Of a stretch of 64,000 nucleotides of DNA, positions 54,684 to 63,249 are shown one piece after another. This DNA comes from Terriglobia bacterium (GTDB lineage Bacteria > Acidobacteriota > UBA6911). Each line of letters starts with the position of its first letter. Position 1 is the stretch's first letter. Under the pieces are notes generated by a model, which saw nothing but the letters and a program-made list of their open reading frames with translations, searched no databases and was not told where the DNA came from. The position numbers were made by a program, and so were the translations under genes. The stretch lies in NCBI GenBank assembly GCA_020072565.1, contig JAIQGI010000009.1:109101-173100 (forward strand), given 5' to 3'.

Positions 54684-55862
54684 ATGCCCTTTCATATTGC
54701 AAGGCAGTTTCTCGCATGGATCTTTCTCGTCCCAGCCGTGGGCGGCTCGGTTTATGCGGTTCTGTGCCTGCTCGCCATGATACGGCTCCGCACACGCGCT
54801 CGGCAGCCGTCAAAGCATTCCTTTTCGGCCTGGCCTCCCGTCACTGTTTTGAAGCCGGTCTACGGTCTCGAGAAAAATCTGCGCGAGAATCTGCGCAGCG
54901 TCTGCTGCCAGGATTACCCGGACTACCAGGTCGTGTTTTCCGCGCAGAGACGGGATGATCCCGCGATTCCGCTCTTGAAGGAAATCCAACAGGAATTCGG
55001 CAGCGCAAGGGTCACGATCGCCATCGAGGAGTGCCGGGCCGGCACCAACGGCAAGATCAACAATATGATCGGCGGCCTCAAACATGCGCGCCACGACATT
55101 CTGGTGATTGGTGACAGCGATGTGCTTTTGAGGCCCGACTATCTCAAAACCATCGTCGCTCCTCTGGCGGACCGGGAGGTTGGATTTGTCTGTACGCTGT
55201 ATAAAGCGGCTTGCGCGGACAACTGGTACGAGAAGGTCGAGCTGTTGACCCTGAATGCGGATCTGATGACGAGCATAATTTTTGCGCATGTCACGGGAGC
55301 CGCGAAATTCTGCCTTGGCGCCTCTACGGCATTGCGGCGCTCCACGCTCGAGGAAATCGGTGGTCTGCCCGCGCTGGCCGACTATCTGGTCGAAGATTAT
55401 GAGATGGGGCGACGCATCTGGAATTCGGGAAAGAAGAATGCAATTATCCCTTACTTTATCGATACGATCATGGATCTCAAGAGCCCCTCACAATGGTGGG
55501 GACATCAAGTCTACTGGGATCAAAACAATCGTGCCGCCCGGCCGATCGCCTTCTCCGCCACCGTGTTGCTACGGTCCGTGCCTTTCGCGCTGCTTTATGC
55601 CGCCGTGCGTCCCGGCGATATTACCGGACTGTCGGTGCTGCTGGGGGCTCTCGTTCTGAGACTGGCGACGGCAGCGGTGAATCTCGGATGGGGCCTCCGC
55701 GACCGCGAGGGACTGCGCAGTCTTTACCTGCTGCCGTTTCGTGATATTGCCTCCCTGATTTCCTTTTTTCTTGCCTACACCAAGCGCACCACCGTATGGC
55801 GCGGCGCGCATTTCACCCTTACGCGCGATGGACGTCTCGTCGCTCAAGAGGGGAATCCATGA
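54684..55862 (+). CDS. hpnI: Hopanoid glycosyltransferase HpnI (ceramide-glucosyltransferase-like, GT21)
   Basis: A 392-aa membrane glycosyltransferase with GGAGAAGG just before ATG 54684. An N-terminal transmembrane segment (FLAWIFLVPAVGGSVYAVLC) is followed by a GT-A domain: VTVLKPVYGLEKNLRENLRS, the metal-binding DSD (144-146, in VIGDSDVLLR) and EDYEMGRRIW. C-terminal membrane helices lie near 285-330 and 350-370. This arrangement matches HpnI, which in characterised systems adds N-acetylglucosamine to bacteriohopanetetrol. The immediate downstream gene is HpnK-like and overlaps by 4 bases, strongly supporting the assignment. Squalene-hopene cyclase and HpnH/HpnJ are not in this window. 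Confidence 0.85.
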   Translation: MPFHIARQFLAWIFLVPAVGGSVYAVLCLLAMIRLRTRARQPSKHSFSAWPPVTVLKPVYGLEKNLRENLRSVCCQDYPDYQVVFSAQRRDDPAIPLLKEIQQEFGSARVTIAIEECRAGTNGKINNMIGGLKHARHDILVIGDSDVLLRPDYLKTIVAPLADREVGFVCTLYKAACADNWYEKVELLTLNADLMTSIIFAHVTGAAKFCLGASTALRRSTLEEIGGLPALADYLVEDYEMGRRIWNSGKKNAIIPYFIDTIMDLKSPSQWWGHQVYWDQNNRAARPIAFSATVLLRSVPFALLYAAVRPGDITGLSVLLGALVLRLATAAVNLGWGLRDREGLRSLYLLPFRDIASLISFFLAYTKRTTVWRGAHFTLTRDGRLVAQEGNP

Positions 55863-56710
55863 GACGGCTGATCGTTACCGGCGACGACTACGGCCTGGCC
55901 GTGCCGGTGAACGAAGCGATCATAGAAGCTCATCGCCGCGGGATCTTGACCACAGCCAGCTTGATGGTCGGGGGTGGGGCCGCAGCCGATGCCATCGAAC
56001 GTGCGCGGCGGGTTCCGAGTCTTAGGGTCGGACTACATGTCGTTCTGGTCGAGGGTCGGCCAGTCCTGCCCCCGGAAGCCATTCCCGATCTGGTCGACGC
56101 GCGCGGGGAGTTTTCCAATCATCCTGCCCGGGCTGGATTCAAGTTCGCCTTGTGGCCGGGCATCCGGCAGCAGCTCCAGGCCGAGATTCGCGCCCAGTTT
56201 GAAGCGTTTCGAAAGACGGGGCTGGCGCTGGATCATGCCGACAGTCACAACCACCTGCATTTGCACCCGAGAATCATGAGCCTCATTCTGGAGGTCGGAC
56301 GCGACTATGGGCTGCCTGCGATGCGGCTTCCCAACGAGCCCTTTCTCCCTTCCTGGCGTGCAGCGAAAAAATCGCCCATCGCCAGGCTGGCTGCATGGAC
56401 GTCTCTCTCCCCCCTGATAGCATTGATGAAGAGCCGCCTGCGGCACTCACGCGTGCGCTGCAACGACTTCATTTTCGGCATGGCGGACACGGGAGCGATG
56501 ACGACGGAGCTCGTGCTGAGATTCCTGCAACATCTCCCGGAAGGCGTAACCGAAATCTACTTCCACCCTTCCACCCGGCGCTGTCCCGAAATCGATCGCA
56601 CCATGCCGGCGTACCTCCATGAGGAGGAGTTCAAGGCTCTTACCAGCAGCGAGGTGCTCGAGGCATGCGCAGCCGAGGGGATTCAGAGGACTACTTTCAA
56701 CGGTCTGTGA
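55859..56710 (+). CDS. hpnK: Hopanoid-associated deacetylase HpnK (YdjC-like)
   Basis: A 283-aa protein starting MRRLIVTGDDYGLAVPVNEA at ATG 55859, overlapping the hpnI stop by 4 bases (ATGA), with GAGGGGA as ribosome site. It belongs to the YdjC/ChbG carbohydrate deacetylase fold: acidic pair Asp9-Asp10, His60 in LRVGLHVVLVEG and the metal site DHADSHNHLHLHP (His126, 130, 132). In known hopanoid producers HpnK removes the acetyl group from the HpnI product, giving bacteriohopanetetrol glucosamine. Its end overlaps the convergent VWA gene by 14 bases. Confidence 0.88.
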   Translation: MRRLIVTGDDYGLAVPVNEAIIEAHRRGILTTASLMVGGGAAADAIERARRVPSLRVGLHVVLVEGRPVLPPEAIPDLVDARGEFSNHPARAGFKFALWPGIRQQLQAEIRAQFEAFRKTGLALDHADSHNHLHLHPRIMSLILEVGRDYGLPAMRLPNEPFLPSWRAAKKSPIARLAAWTSLSPLIALMKSRLRHSRVRCNDFIFGMADTGAMTTELVLRFLQHLPEGVTEIYFHPSTRRCPEIDRTMPAYLHEEEFKALTSSEVLEACAAEGIQRTTFNGL

Positions 56711-57647
56711 GCACATAGCTGCGCCTGTAGTTGACCGTGTAGTTTTTCCCCGGCACCTGCACCTCAACCCGCCGCGCTTTTTCTCCGGCAGTGCCGATTT
56801 CAGTCAGGTATCCGAGGGCGTAGTAGTTCTTCAAGGAGTAAGCAATCTGTCGGCACACACCGGCCGGATCCTTAGTCTCGGCGGAAAACTGCCGGCCTCC
56901 CGATTCCTTCATGAGCTGGCCCTTGCTGATCCGATCACCCCCCAAAGTGATCAGCAGTGCTGCCGTGTTGCCGAATCCCAGCGTCAACAAGGTGCAGCCC
57001 GATTCCCGGACGTGTTCGACGGTGGCCGGCCCCAGCCCTCTGAAGCGGTTCGAAATCACCAGCAGGGCTTTTTTCCCGTTGTTGGTCTTGCGGAGTTTGC
57101 TCAGCGCCCGGTCGATAGCAAGCCCGGTTAGAGGCTGGACCCCAAAGAGTTCCTTCAGGATTCCCCCTGATCCCCGCGACGGGACGCCGATGTTGTCGAG
57201 GGCATCGATAAGAGGGCCGCGCCTTGCGGTAAAATCCATCTCGAGATACGCATCCCTGGAATCGAACGAGTACAGGCACAGATCGTCCGTGGGCGCGAGC
57301 ACGTAAGCAAGATCAGCTATGAAGCGCTTGCACGTGACCAGCTTTTCGGACGAAATGGCGCTCGTGTCCAGCACCATCGCCAGGCTTACCGGCCGGTCCG
57401 CGAGCCAGGCGAAATTTGTGATCTCCATCGTCCTGCCGTTCTCTTTCACGACGAAATCGTTCCTGGTGAGGCCGGGGATCGGATTTCCCGGCTGGTCCAG
57501 CACCTCGACATCCAGGGACACAAGATTGACCTGAACATTGAACTTGGGCCGCTGTTGCTGCTGTTCTTTTTGCTCAGGCAGCGCCAGATGAGCTGACAGC
57601 AGCGCAGCGAGCGCCCCTGCTATTGATATCCGTGTGAAGAGTCTCAT
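56697..57647 (-). CDS. VWA-domain protein, acidobacterial VWFA-related type
   Basis: A 316-aa exported protein. ATG 57647 starts a signal peptide (MRLFTRISIAGALAALLSAH); the earlier frame from 57767 is not signal-like. After a Gln-rich stretch (QKEQQQQ) comes the family N-terminal domain 'FNVQVNLVSLDVEVLDQPGN...GLTRNDFVVKENG', a signature of the TIGR03436-type VWFA-related proteins nearly restricted to Acidobacteriota. The VWA domain follows, with the metal-site-like DTSAIS (94-99, slightly irregular compared with DxSxS) and later KKALLVISNRFRGLG. The C-terminal part (YSLKNYYALGYLTEIGTAGE ... YTVNYRRSYVLTDR) is typical. Function is unknown; extracellular adhesion or protein-protein contact is inferred from the VWA fold. 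Confidence 0.88.
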   Translation of the reverse strand: MRLFTRISIAGALAALLSAHLALPEQKEQQQQRPKFNVQVNLVSLDVEVLDQPGNPIPGLTRNDFVVKENGRTMEITNFAWLADRPVSLAMVLDTSAISSEKLVTCKRFIADLAYVLAPTDDLCLYSFDSRDAYLEMDFTARRGPLIDALDNIGVPSRGSGGILKELFGVQPLTGLAIDRALSKLRKTNNGKKALLVISNRFRGLGPATVEHVRESGCTLLTLGFGNTAALLITLGGDRISKGQLMKESGGRQFSAETKDPAGVCRQIAYSLKNYYALGYLTEIGTAGEKARRVEVQVPGKNYTVNYRRSYVLTDR

Positions 57648-57799
57648 CCTTGCCGCCACGGTTGCCGATGAATTTGTGCCGAAATCCCTGGAATGCGCAA
57701 GCCTGCTTGCGCCTCGTTTCTCAGGCCCTGCAACGCATATGCGAAAGCCGGCTGCACGCTGCCGCACTCCAAAACAGTGACAGGAACCAGGAATCCTTG

Positions 57800-58021
57800 C
57801 TATCTATAACACAAATAGAGCGTGACGATCGCAATAGGGTTCAAAACGGTGGCCAGGGTGGATGGCGTTGAGCGTCCTGACCGGCTCGACCGGATACACC
57901 CTGCCGGCCCGAGAGCGAACTTCTTGCGAGATCTCCATCAGGATCCAGCCTGCCTTGTTGCGCCCAAGCATGACCCGCAGCCTTTCAGCTTGGCCGGCTG
58001 TGGGTTGTCATGGTAGTTTCC
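57800..58021 (-). pseudogene. Frameshifted remnant of a PIN-domain toxin gene
   Basis: Minus-strand fragments in three phases read NYHDNPQPAKLK, then RLRVMLGRNKAGWILMEISQ, then EVRSRAGRVYPVEPVRTLNA followed by IH, and after a one-base shift LATVLNPIAIVTLYL, ending at TAG 57802-57800. The 'PVEPVRTLxAIHLAT' wording is characteristic of the C-terminal half of VapC-like PIN proteins. The N-terminal catalytic part is missing and two frameshifts are present. The rest of 57648-58153 shows no gene. Confidence 0.5.
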
Positions 58022-58153
58022 TATCAGGAGCGAAATCGGACCGACGACTGCCGAAAGCAATGCCGAATGTTAAGCTGGAAATCATGAAGCGGCACCGCGC
58101 GTTTTCATCCTCCGGCCTCCGTCACTCCTCCGCCGTTTTTCATCCGTTACTGG

Positions 58154-59125
58154 TCATTTACTGTTCGATTCGAGCGGCGCATAGATGTCGGCAATCAAGT
58201 CCTCCGGCTCAGTGCTGTTCGGATCGTTGAGGTACATCTCGAAGCAGGGCGCAGAGAGCAGCGCGCGGCCACTGCGCGGCAGCCACTCTCCCAACAGCTT
58301 CGCGTAGGCCTCGCCCAGCTTGCTGTAAGGCCCGAAGTGGGTCATCACGGCGTACTCACCACCGGGTATGGTCTGAGCGCCGATGTCACCGGTCGAAGCA
58401 AACGGTTCGTCCACCGTCACGCAGGCGTCATAGCGGATTCTCTTCTGCGGCGTCACCTCCGGATCGTCATGGCAGATACCGATGAACTGCGCGTCGCCGC
58501 CCAGCAGTCCCTCCTTCCCGAGCCAGGGCAGCAGCTGGTCCCAAGCCGTGCCCACTTCGCGATATGGCCCGACGTGGCGCATGAAAGCCACACGCATCGG
58601 TTTCAGGTTCTTGATCTGCACATTCATGGTTTGGAGTCCTGTTCGTCTGGATTTGAAGTCCTTGAGCGTTGGACCGTCGCGGTAATGAATGCCGGACGGC
58701 GCCAGCACGGCCGCGACGGGACTTCGGTGCAAGCGGAAATGGACCGGGGCCATGCCATAGGCCGCTTTGAAGGCGCGTGTGAAGGCCTCATGGGTTCCGT
58801 AGCCGGCGTCGAAAGTGATTTGAACCACCGGCTGCCGGCTCAGCTTGAGTCGCGATGCCGCCCGCTCCAGTCGAAGCCGCCGGACGTGCTCCATGACCGA
58901 CTCGCCTACCATGCCCGTGAAGACGCGGTGAAAGTGATATGGCGAGAAGCAGGCCACGGCCGCCAACTCCTCCAGACCAAGCGTGTCGTCCAAATGCTGC
59001 TGAATATGGATGAGCACCCTCAACATCCGCTTCTTGTAATCGCGCAGTGTGGCTTCGAGCATGTGATGCCCCAGTGACATTTCAAGCAACTTTGTACCAG
59101 ATGGCTGAGGGATGCGCTTGATCAT
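58154..59125 (-). CDS. AraC-type regulator with GyrI-like effector-binding domain
   Basis: A 323-aa protein from ATG 59125 (ATG 59080 or 59062 are possible; none has a strong ribosome site, and the frame upstream of 59125 reads through an M14 remnant on the other strand). Residues ~35-130 are the AraC double helix-turn-helix: LGLEELAAVACFSPYHFHRV, ERAASRLKLSRQPVVQITFD, then AGYGTHEAFTRAFKAAYGMA. Residues ~165-320 are a GyrI-like domain (MNVQIKNLKPMRVAFMRHVG PY, VTVDEPFASTGDIGAQTIPG, GEYAVMTHFGPYSKLGEAYA). Proteins of this architecture (Rob/SoxS-like with GyrI effector domain) respond to small hydrophobic molecules and control efflux or stress genes. The target genes are unknown. Confidence 0.9.
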   Translation of the reverse strand: MIKRIPQPSGTKLLEMSLGHHMLEATLRDYKKRMLRVLIHIQQHLDDTLGLEELAAVACFSPYHFHRVFTGMVGESVMEHVRRLRLERAASRLKLSRQPVVQITFDAGYGTHEAFTRAFKAAYGMAPVHFRLHRSPVAAVLAPSGIHYRDGPTLKDFKSRRTGLQTMNVQIKNLKPMRVAFMRHVGPYREVGTAWDQLLPWLGKEGLLGGDAQFIGICHDDPEVTPQKRIRYDACVTVDEPFASTGDIGAQTIPGGEYAVMTHFGPYSKLGEAYAKLLGEWLPRSGRALLSAPCFEMYLNDPNSTEPEDLIADIYAPLESNSK

Positions 59126-59179
59126 TTTTGCTGTTTTGGGCGGAGACGGCAACCGCGCAACCGCTGCCGGCCCAGGGCT

Positions 59180-59377
59180 GAGTTCATCACCGAAGGCTCG
59201 ACGGCGACCGTCTTCCCCGACTACCACCGCGTCAGCGGAGTCACGATCGAAGAGCCGGCAGGCCTCTGCGCGCGCGGCGTCGTAATGAAATCGCAGTTCG
59301 AGGACAGGAACAGCCCGCGTGCCTACGGCCGCGGCAGCGACAATCTCGTGATTTACTTCGGCTCCGGTCCAGTGCTT
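59180..59377 (+). pseudogene. Remnant of an M14-type zinc carboxypeptidase gene
   Basis: The frame reads EFITEGSTATVFPDYHRVSG, then VTIEEPAGLCARGVVMKSQF, then EDRNSPRAYGRGSDNLVIYF and GSGPVL. This resembles the C-terminal non-catalytic part of large secreted M14 peptidases in Acidobacteriota (wording such as 'GVTVExPxxLFxRGSVLxxxFxDxxSPIAYGY...LPVYF'). The catalytic zinc motifs and both ends are missing. The following 190 bases show only a short dispersed repeat similar to 57741-57778 (CTGCAAGTTGCCGCACTCC). Assignment is by wording only and is tentative. Confidence 0.5.
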
Positions 59378-59568
59378 CGACGCAAGCAGGCTGCAAGTTG
59401 CCGCACTCCGAAACGATGGCGGGTGTCCCCACGAGCCGCCAGACGCATTCAATGCCGGCCTTTCCCATCCTGCGCGCGGAGTTTTGCTGTGCGCCGGACG
59501 CAAGCTGAGGTATCATCGCCGGTATCGACCGGCAAGGTATCCCAAAACCGTGATAGCGGAGCGAATCC

Positions 59569-60459
59569 ATGAACCGCCTGTGGCCCTTAGGAATTCTCAT
59601 CGGAGTTCTCCTTTTAGTGACATTCATTTTTCCAGCGGCGTTCATCCAATCGAGTGATGCCGTGCCAGCCGGCTTGACTAAGGCTCTGACGTTCCATGCT
59701 TCCTTCGACAGAGGGACGGATGCCGACTTTGGTGCCGGGGACAGAAGCATCTACACGGCACCGACCTATAAAACCCAGGGTGATGCCAAGCCTGGGATAG
59801 GGAATCCTGATGTCGGCATTGCACGCGGGCAAGGTCGTTTTGGAGACGCCCTGCAGTTCCGCAAGAAGAACACTATGGCCGTTTTTTATCGGGCGGAAAA
59901 GAACGTTGCTTACCGGGAGCGTGATTGGAACGGCAGCGTGTCCTTTTGGCTGAGCTTGAGTCCCGACGAAGATCTCGCCCCCGGATATTCGGACCCGATC
60001 CAGATTACGGATAAGGAGTACAACAACGCCGCAATCTGGGTTGACTTCACGCGCGATGACAAACCGCGTCATTTCCGGCTGGGGATCTTTGGCGACCTGA
60101 AAGTCTGGAATCCCGGGAATCTTCCGCCGGAGCAAAATCCCGACTTCAACAGCCGGACGATCGTTGTGACCGAGCCGCCGTTCGCCCGCGGCCGGTGGAC
60201 TCACGTCGTAATCACTTTTACCGGTTTGAACACCGATCCCGGGGGGACGGCCAGGCTTTATCTCAATGGCCGGCCGCAGGGAACTGCCCGAGAGATTCGC
60301 GAACCATTCACATGGAATTTCTCTCAAGCCACCATCCGTCTGGGGGTGAATTACGTCGGGTTGTACGACGACCTGTCCGCATTCAACCGCGCGCTGAGCG
60401 ACAAGGAAGTTGAGGTGTTGTACCAGCTCAAAAACGGGGCCGCAGCACTGCACAATTGA
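59569..60459 (+). CDS. Membrane-anchored or secreted LamG-domain protein
   Basis: A 296-aa protein starting MNRLWPLGILIGVLLLVTFI (signal or anchor) with GGAG ~10 bases before ATG 59569. The rest is a single concanavalin-A/LamG-like jelly-roll domain: LTKALTFHASFDRGTDADFG, VSFWLSLSPDEDLAPGYSDP, FARGRWTHVVITFTGLNTDP and YDDLSAFNRALSDKEVEVLY. That last motif ('YDDxxxxNRALSxxEV') marks LamG-type laminin/pentraxin-like folds in bacterial secreted proteins. It probably binds carbohydrate or another surface ligand. Its final three bases lie inside the terminal repeat of the family 1 element, which supplies the stop codon. Confidence 0.85.
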   Translation: MNRLWPLGILIGVLLLVTFIFPAAFIQSSDAVPAGLTKALTFHASFDRGTDADFGAGDRSIYTAPTYKTQGDAKPGIGNPDVGIARGQGRFGDALQFRKKNTMAVFYRAEKNVAYRERDWNGSVSFWLSLSPDEDLAPGYSDPIQITDKEYNNAAIWVDFTRDDKPRHFRLGIFGDLKVWNPGNLPPEQNPDFNSRTIVVTEPPFARGRWTHVVITFTGLNTDPGGTARLYLNGRPQGTAREIREPFTWNFSQATIRLGVNYVGLYDDLSAFNRALSDKEVEVLYQLKNGAAALHN

Positions 60460-60620
60460 TAATCATTAAATTTAGTGACAGAAAAACCTCCCAGCTCCGA
60501 AGGGGCGGAACCAGAGTAGCCCCGGGCTCACGCCCGGGGTTGAGAGCATGGGAAGAAAGAGCCCTGAAGGGGCGACACATCCATCCCTGGAATAGAGTCA
60601 CAATAATATTTGATCATCAA
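60456..60620. mobile_element. Small inverted-repeat element, family 1, copy 2 (MITE-like)
   Basis: A 165-bp copy of the element at 493-659. The left end starts TTGATAATCA and the right end, in reverse, TTGATGATCA; both carry GTGAC 20 bases in (about 17 of 24 positions match). The interior includes CCCCGGGCTCACGCCCGGGG and GAGCCCTGAAGGGGCGACAC. The left TTGA provides the TGA stop of the LamG gene, so the insertion may have altered that gene's last codons. Confidence 0.75.
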
Positions 60621-60656
60621 GAGTAGGGCCGGGCAGTGCCGTTCGTTCAAGGGATT

Positions 60657-60701
60657 CCACCAAGACGCCAAGAAGGGACGAATTCCCTGGCGTCCTGGTG
60701 G
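60657..60701. terminator. Hairpin between convergent genes
   Basis: The arms CCACCAAGACGCCA (60657-60670) and TGGCGTCCTGGTGG (60688-60701) match at 13 of 14 positions with a 17-base loop. The hairpin sits just past the 3' end of the minus-strand acylase gene (60727), so it may act as its terminator. It is similar in wording to the palindrome at 20300-20355, suggesting a dispersed repeat. Confidence 0.5.
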
Positions 60702-60726
60702 TTCTGCAGATCCCGCTCCGGCCGCA

Positions 60727-63150
60727 TCATCGTGCCGGCGACAGGACCATCTTCTCTTCCATTACCGACTCCACTTTCTTGCGGCTGTAAAAGACTGGGA
60801 AGTACTTGCCGGCCGCCCACATCTGAAAGAGGTCGCGATAATGGGGGCTGTCGGGATCTCCACTCTGCCCGGGATTGTTGGTGCCGACGGAGTTGTCCCA
60901 GTTTTCGGTGTCGGCGATGATCCGGAACGAGGCGCCCGAGGTCTGATTGTTGCCGTTTCCCGTGGCGTTCACCGTGACGGCGTATCCTCCGCGGGGGAGC
61001 GGCCCGACATTCAGCCGGGCGCGCAAATCGGCGCCGACTGCTGCGCTCAACGGATGGGAGACCAGGATGTGATGATATTTCTCCTGCCCGTACTGCCATT
61101 GGGCCATGTCCTGACCCAGCTGTTTCGTCAGCTCGGTGACAGCTTCGCTCAGACTGCGGATCAAAAGCGCATCACGGTCGGCAGTCGGATTCTTGCCGAA
61201 GTGCCCGTCCGGAGCGGCCAGCCAGTCGATCATGCGCTTCAGGTTTATGCCTGAGAGCAGCCTGCGCGCGTTTACAGGCACGAAGAGGTCGCGCACGTTG
61301 CTCTGGAGGCGCCGTTCCCAGGCGGCGTAAATGCCGGCGGGAACTGAATCCCTGCCGAGCACATAATCCCAGCCGAGGAGCAGGTCGCGTGCCTTGGCAG
61401 CTGCCGCATCGCTGCTCACGAGCTCCTGGAGCAATGGCACCAGGTTGCGCGCGGGAATCGACAACTCATCCTGCTGAAGTTTCATCATGTCTGCAACCGT
61501 GAACATCCGGCCCGAGCGCAGATATTCATCAATCCGCACGGCGCGCATCTCGTCGCCCCACGTATAGTGAAGTGACTCAGAATAGGGATAACCGTCAGGG
61601 ACCATGAAATTGTTGGCTGTCCGGATGTATCCGCTCGTGGGATTCAGAATGTGCGGGAGGTCCCTGATGGGCAGATATCCGCCCCACTCATATCGCCCGT
61701 CACCGGGAACAGGGACAAGCCCGCTCCAGTTCGGCCGGATCGGGGAAATGCCCACGGCCTGGTAGCCGATGTTCTTGCCGGTATCTGCCCAGATCATATT
61801 TTCTGCCGGGATCCGGCTGTAGCTGCAGGCATCACGAAATTCTTCCCAGTTTTTCGCCTGGTCCATCCGCAGGCTTGCGAGATAAGGTGCTGAACCCTCC
61901 TCGAGCCACGCGGCCCTGAGGGCATAGGCCTTGTGATGCGTTGCGTCCTCGTACAGCACCGGGCCGTGCCGGGTGTATTTCAGATCCACGGCAACCGGCG
62001 CCTCGCCTTTGACGGCGATGGTGTCCTTGATTACCTTCATCGTTTCCCAGGCGCCGCGGTATCGGTACTGCATAGGGTTGGCCGGGTTGGTGTCGTAGAC
62101 GTAGAGATCTTCGCTGTCCTGCCCGAAAATGGTTATGCCCCAGGCGCCATATTCGTTGTGACCGATCGAAACTCCCGGCAGTGCCGGTTCGCCGCCGCCG
62201 ATCACATTCCAGCCCGGTGCCACCAGGTGAACCCAGTATCGGAGCGAAGGGACCTGCTGTGCGCGATGCGGGTCATTGGCGAGCAGCGGAAAGCCGGTCA
62301 GGGTGCGCATGCCACCGACCACCCAGTTGTTGCTCCCGATTTCGTCTCCGTTGCGGATCATTGCGAACTCGTCCGGCAGCGCCTGTGCGAGGAGTTCGAA
62401 TGAGTTTTTGTCGTTGCGATAGGCGGCCACAACGTCCTCAGGGGCAAATCGAAGCGCGCCGCGGAAGGCAGTGTAGAGTTCGAGAATGTTGTCGGAAAGG
62501 AGCGGGCCGTCGATTGCCGGATCCAGTGTGATGACCGGATTGCGGGGGCGGAACCAAGCCCACTCTTTGACCGCCTCCGGCCCGAGAAGCGCGACGGCGC
62601 GGCCGTAGTTGAGTTCCTCCGAGATGTTCCCGAGCAAGCCCTGGTGGCGCGAGATCACCACTTCGGTCGTCCACGCGCCCGGCTTGATGCCGAGGAGGCG
62701 GAATTCCATGGGGAGGAGCTTCGGGTCGCGCTCGGTCTCGGCGATGTAGGCATTAATCCCTTTCACAAAGGCGGCGGCGATCTCTGCCCCGCGCGGGTGG
62801 TAGAAATTCAGTTCCTGTTTCATGTCGCCACGGGATTGATGCAGCCGCGCCCCGATGTCGCGTTTCAGCTCCTTGCGTCCCAGGATCTCGGCCGTAGTCC
62901 CGGTGGCCTGACGCCTCCAGATCTCGAGCTGAAAGAGCCGGTCCCGCGCCGCGTTGTATCCCTGCGCGAAGAAGAGATCCGATTCATTCTTGGCATAGAT
63001 GTGGGAAATTCCCCACCGGTCCTTGATGATCTCCACGGGATCATTCAGACCGGCCACGTGCAGATCCTGCTGCGCCGGCGCCGGGGGCGCCACTGCCGCG
63101 CATAAGAGCGTGGCAATCAGAATGCTGGATGCCAATCGCACTCTTTTCAT
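60727..63150 (-). CDS. Penicillin-acylase family Ntn hydrolase
   Basis: An 807-aa exported enzyme. The signal peptide (MKRVRLASSILIATLLCAAV ... PAPAQ) follows GGGAGG 5 bases before ATG 63150. An alpha-chain region (~30-250; 'VEIIKDRWGISHIYAKNESD', 'FAQGYNAARDRLFQLEIWRR') precedes the autocatalytic processing site, with nucleophile Ser273 in IGSNNWVV. The beta chain (~273-807) carries 'LLANDPHRAQQVPSLRYWVH', 'GWNVIGGGEPALPGVSIGHN' and the late GNGNNQTSGASFRIIADTEN. This is the family of penicillin G acylase, aculeacin acylase and N-acyl-homoserine-lactone acylases; the true substrate cannot be read from sequence. Periplasmic location is expected. The gene is monocistronic. Confidence 0.92.
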   Translation of the reverse strand: MKRVRLASSILIATLLCAAVAPPAPAQQDLHVAGLNDPVEIIKDRWGISHIYAKNESDLFFAQGYNAARDRLFQLEIWRRQATGTTAEILGRKELKRDIGARLHQSRGDMKQELNFYHPRGAEIAAAFVKGINAYIAETERDPKLLPMEFRLLGIKPGAWTTEVVISRHQGLLGNISEELNYGRAVALLGPEAVKEWAWFRPRNPVITLDPAIDGPLLSDNILELYTAFRGALRFAPEDVVAAYRNDKNSFELLAQALPDEFAMIRNGDEIGSNNWVVGGMRTLTGFPLLANDPHRAQQVPSLRYWVHLVAPGWNVIGGGEPALPGVSIGHNEYGAWGITIFGQDSEDLYVYDTNPANPMQYRYRGAWETMKVIKDTIAVKGEAPVAVDLKYTRHGPVLYEDATHHKAYALRAAWLEEGSAPYLASLRMDQAKNWEEFRDACSYSRIPAENMIWADTGKNIGYQAVGISPIRPNWSGLVPVPGDGRYEWGGYLPIRDLPHILNPTSGYIRTANNFMVPDGYPYSESLHYTWGDEMRAVRIDEYLRSGRMFTVADMMKLQQDELSIPARNLVPLLQELVSSDAAAAKARDLLLGWDYVLGRDSVPAGIYAAWERRLQSNVRDLFVPVNARRLLSGINLKRMIDWLAAPDGHFGKNPTADRDALLIRSLSEAVTELTKQLGQDMAQWQYGQEKYHHILVSHPLSAAVGADLRARLNVGPLPRGGYAVTVNATGNGNNQTSGASFRIIADTENWDNSVGTNNPGQSGDPDSPHYRDLFQMWAAGKYFPVFYSRKKVESVMEEKMVLSPAR

Positions 63151-63249
63151 CGAACCTCCCGTTGTTCAGAAAAGGACAGGAAGGATGGCTTGCGTGAACC
63201 CTATCTTAACACAGTAGCTTTTGGCTTGCGGTCGGGATAAGCTGGGCGC

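Noticed and set aside
58154..59503. 449-codon version of the AraC/GyrI-like regulator
   Set aside because: The extra N-terminal 126 codons run antisense to an M14 remnant and show no similarity to the family.
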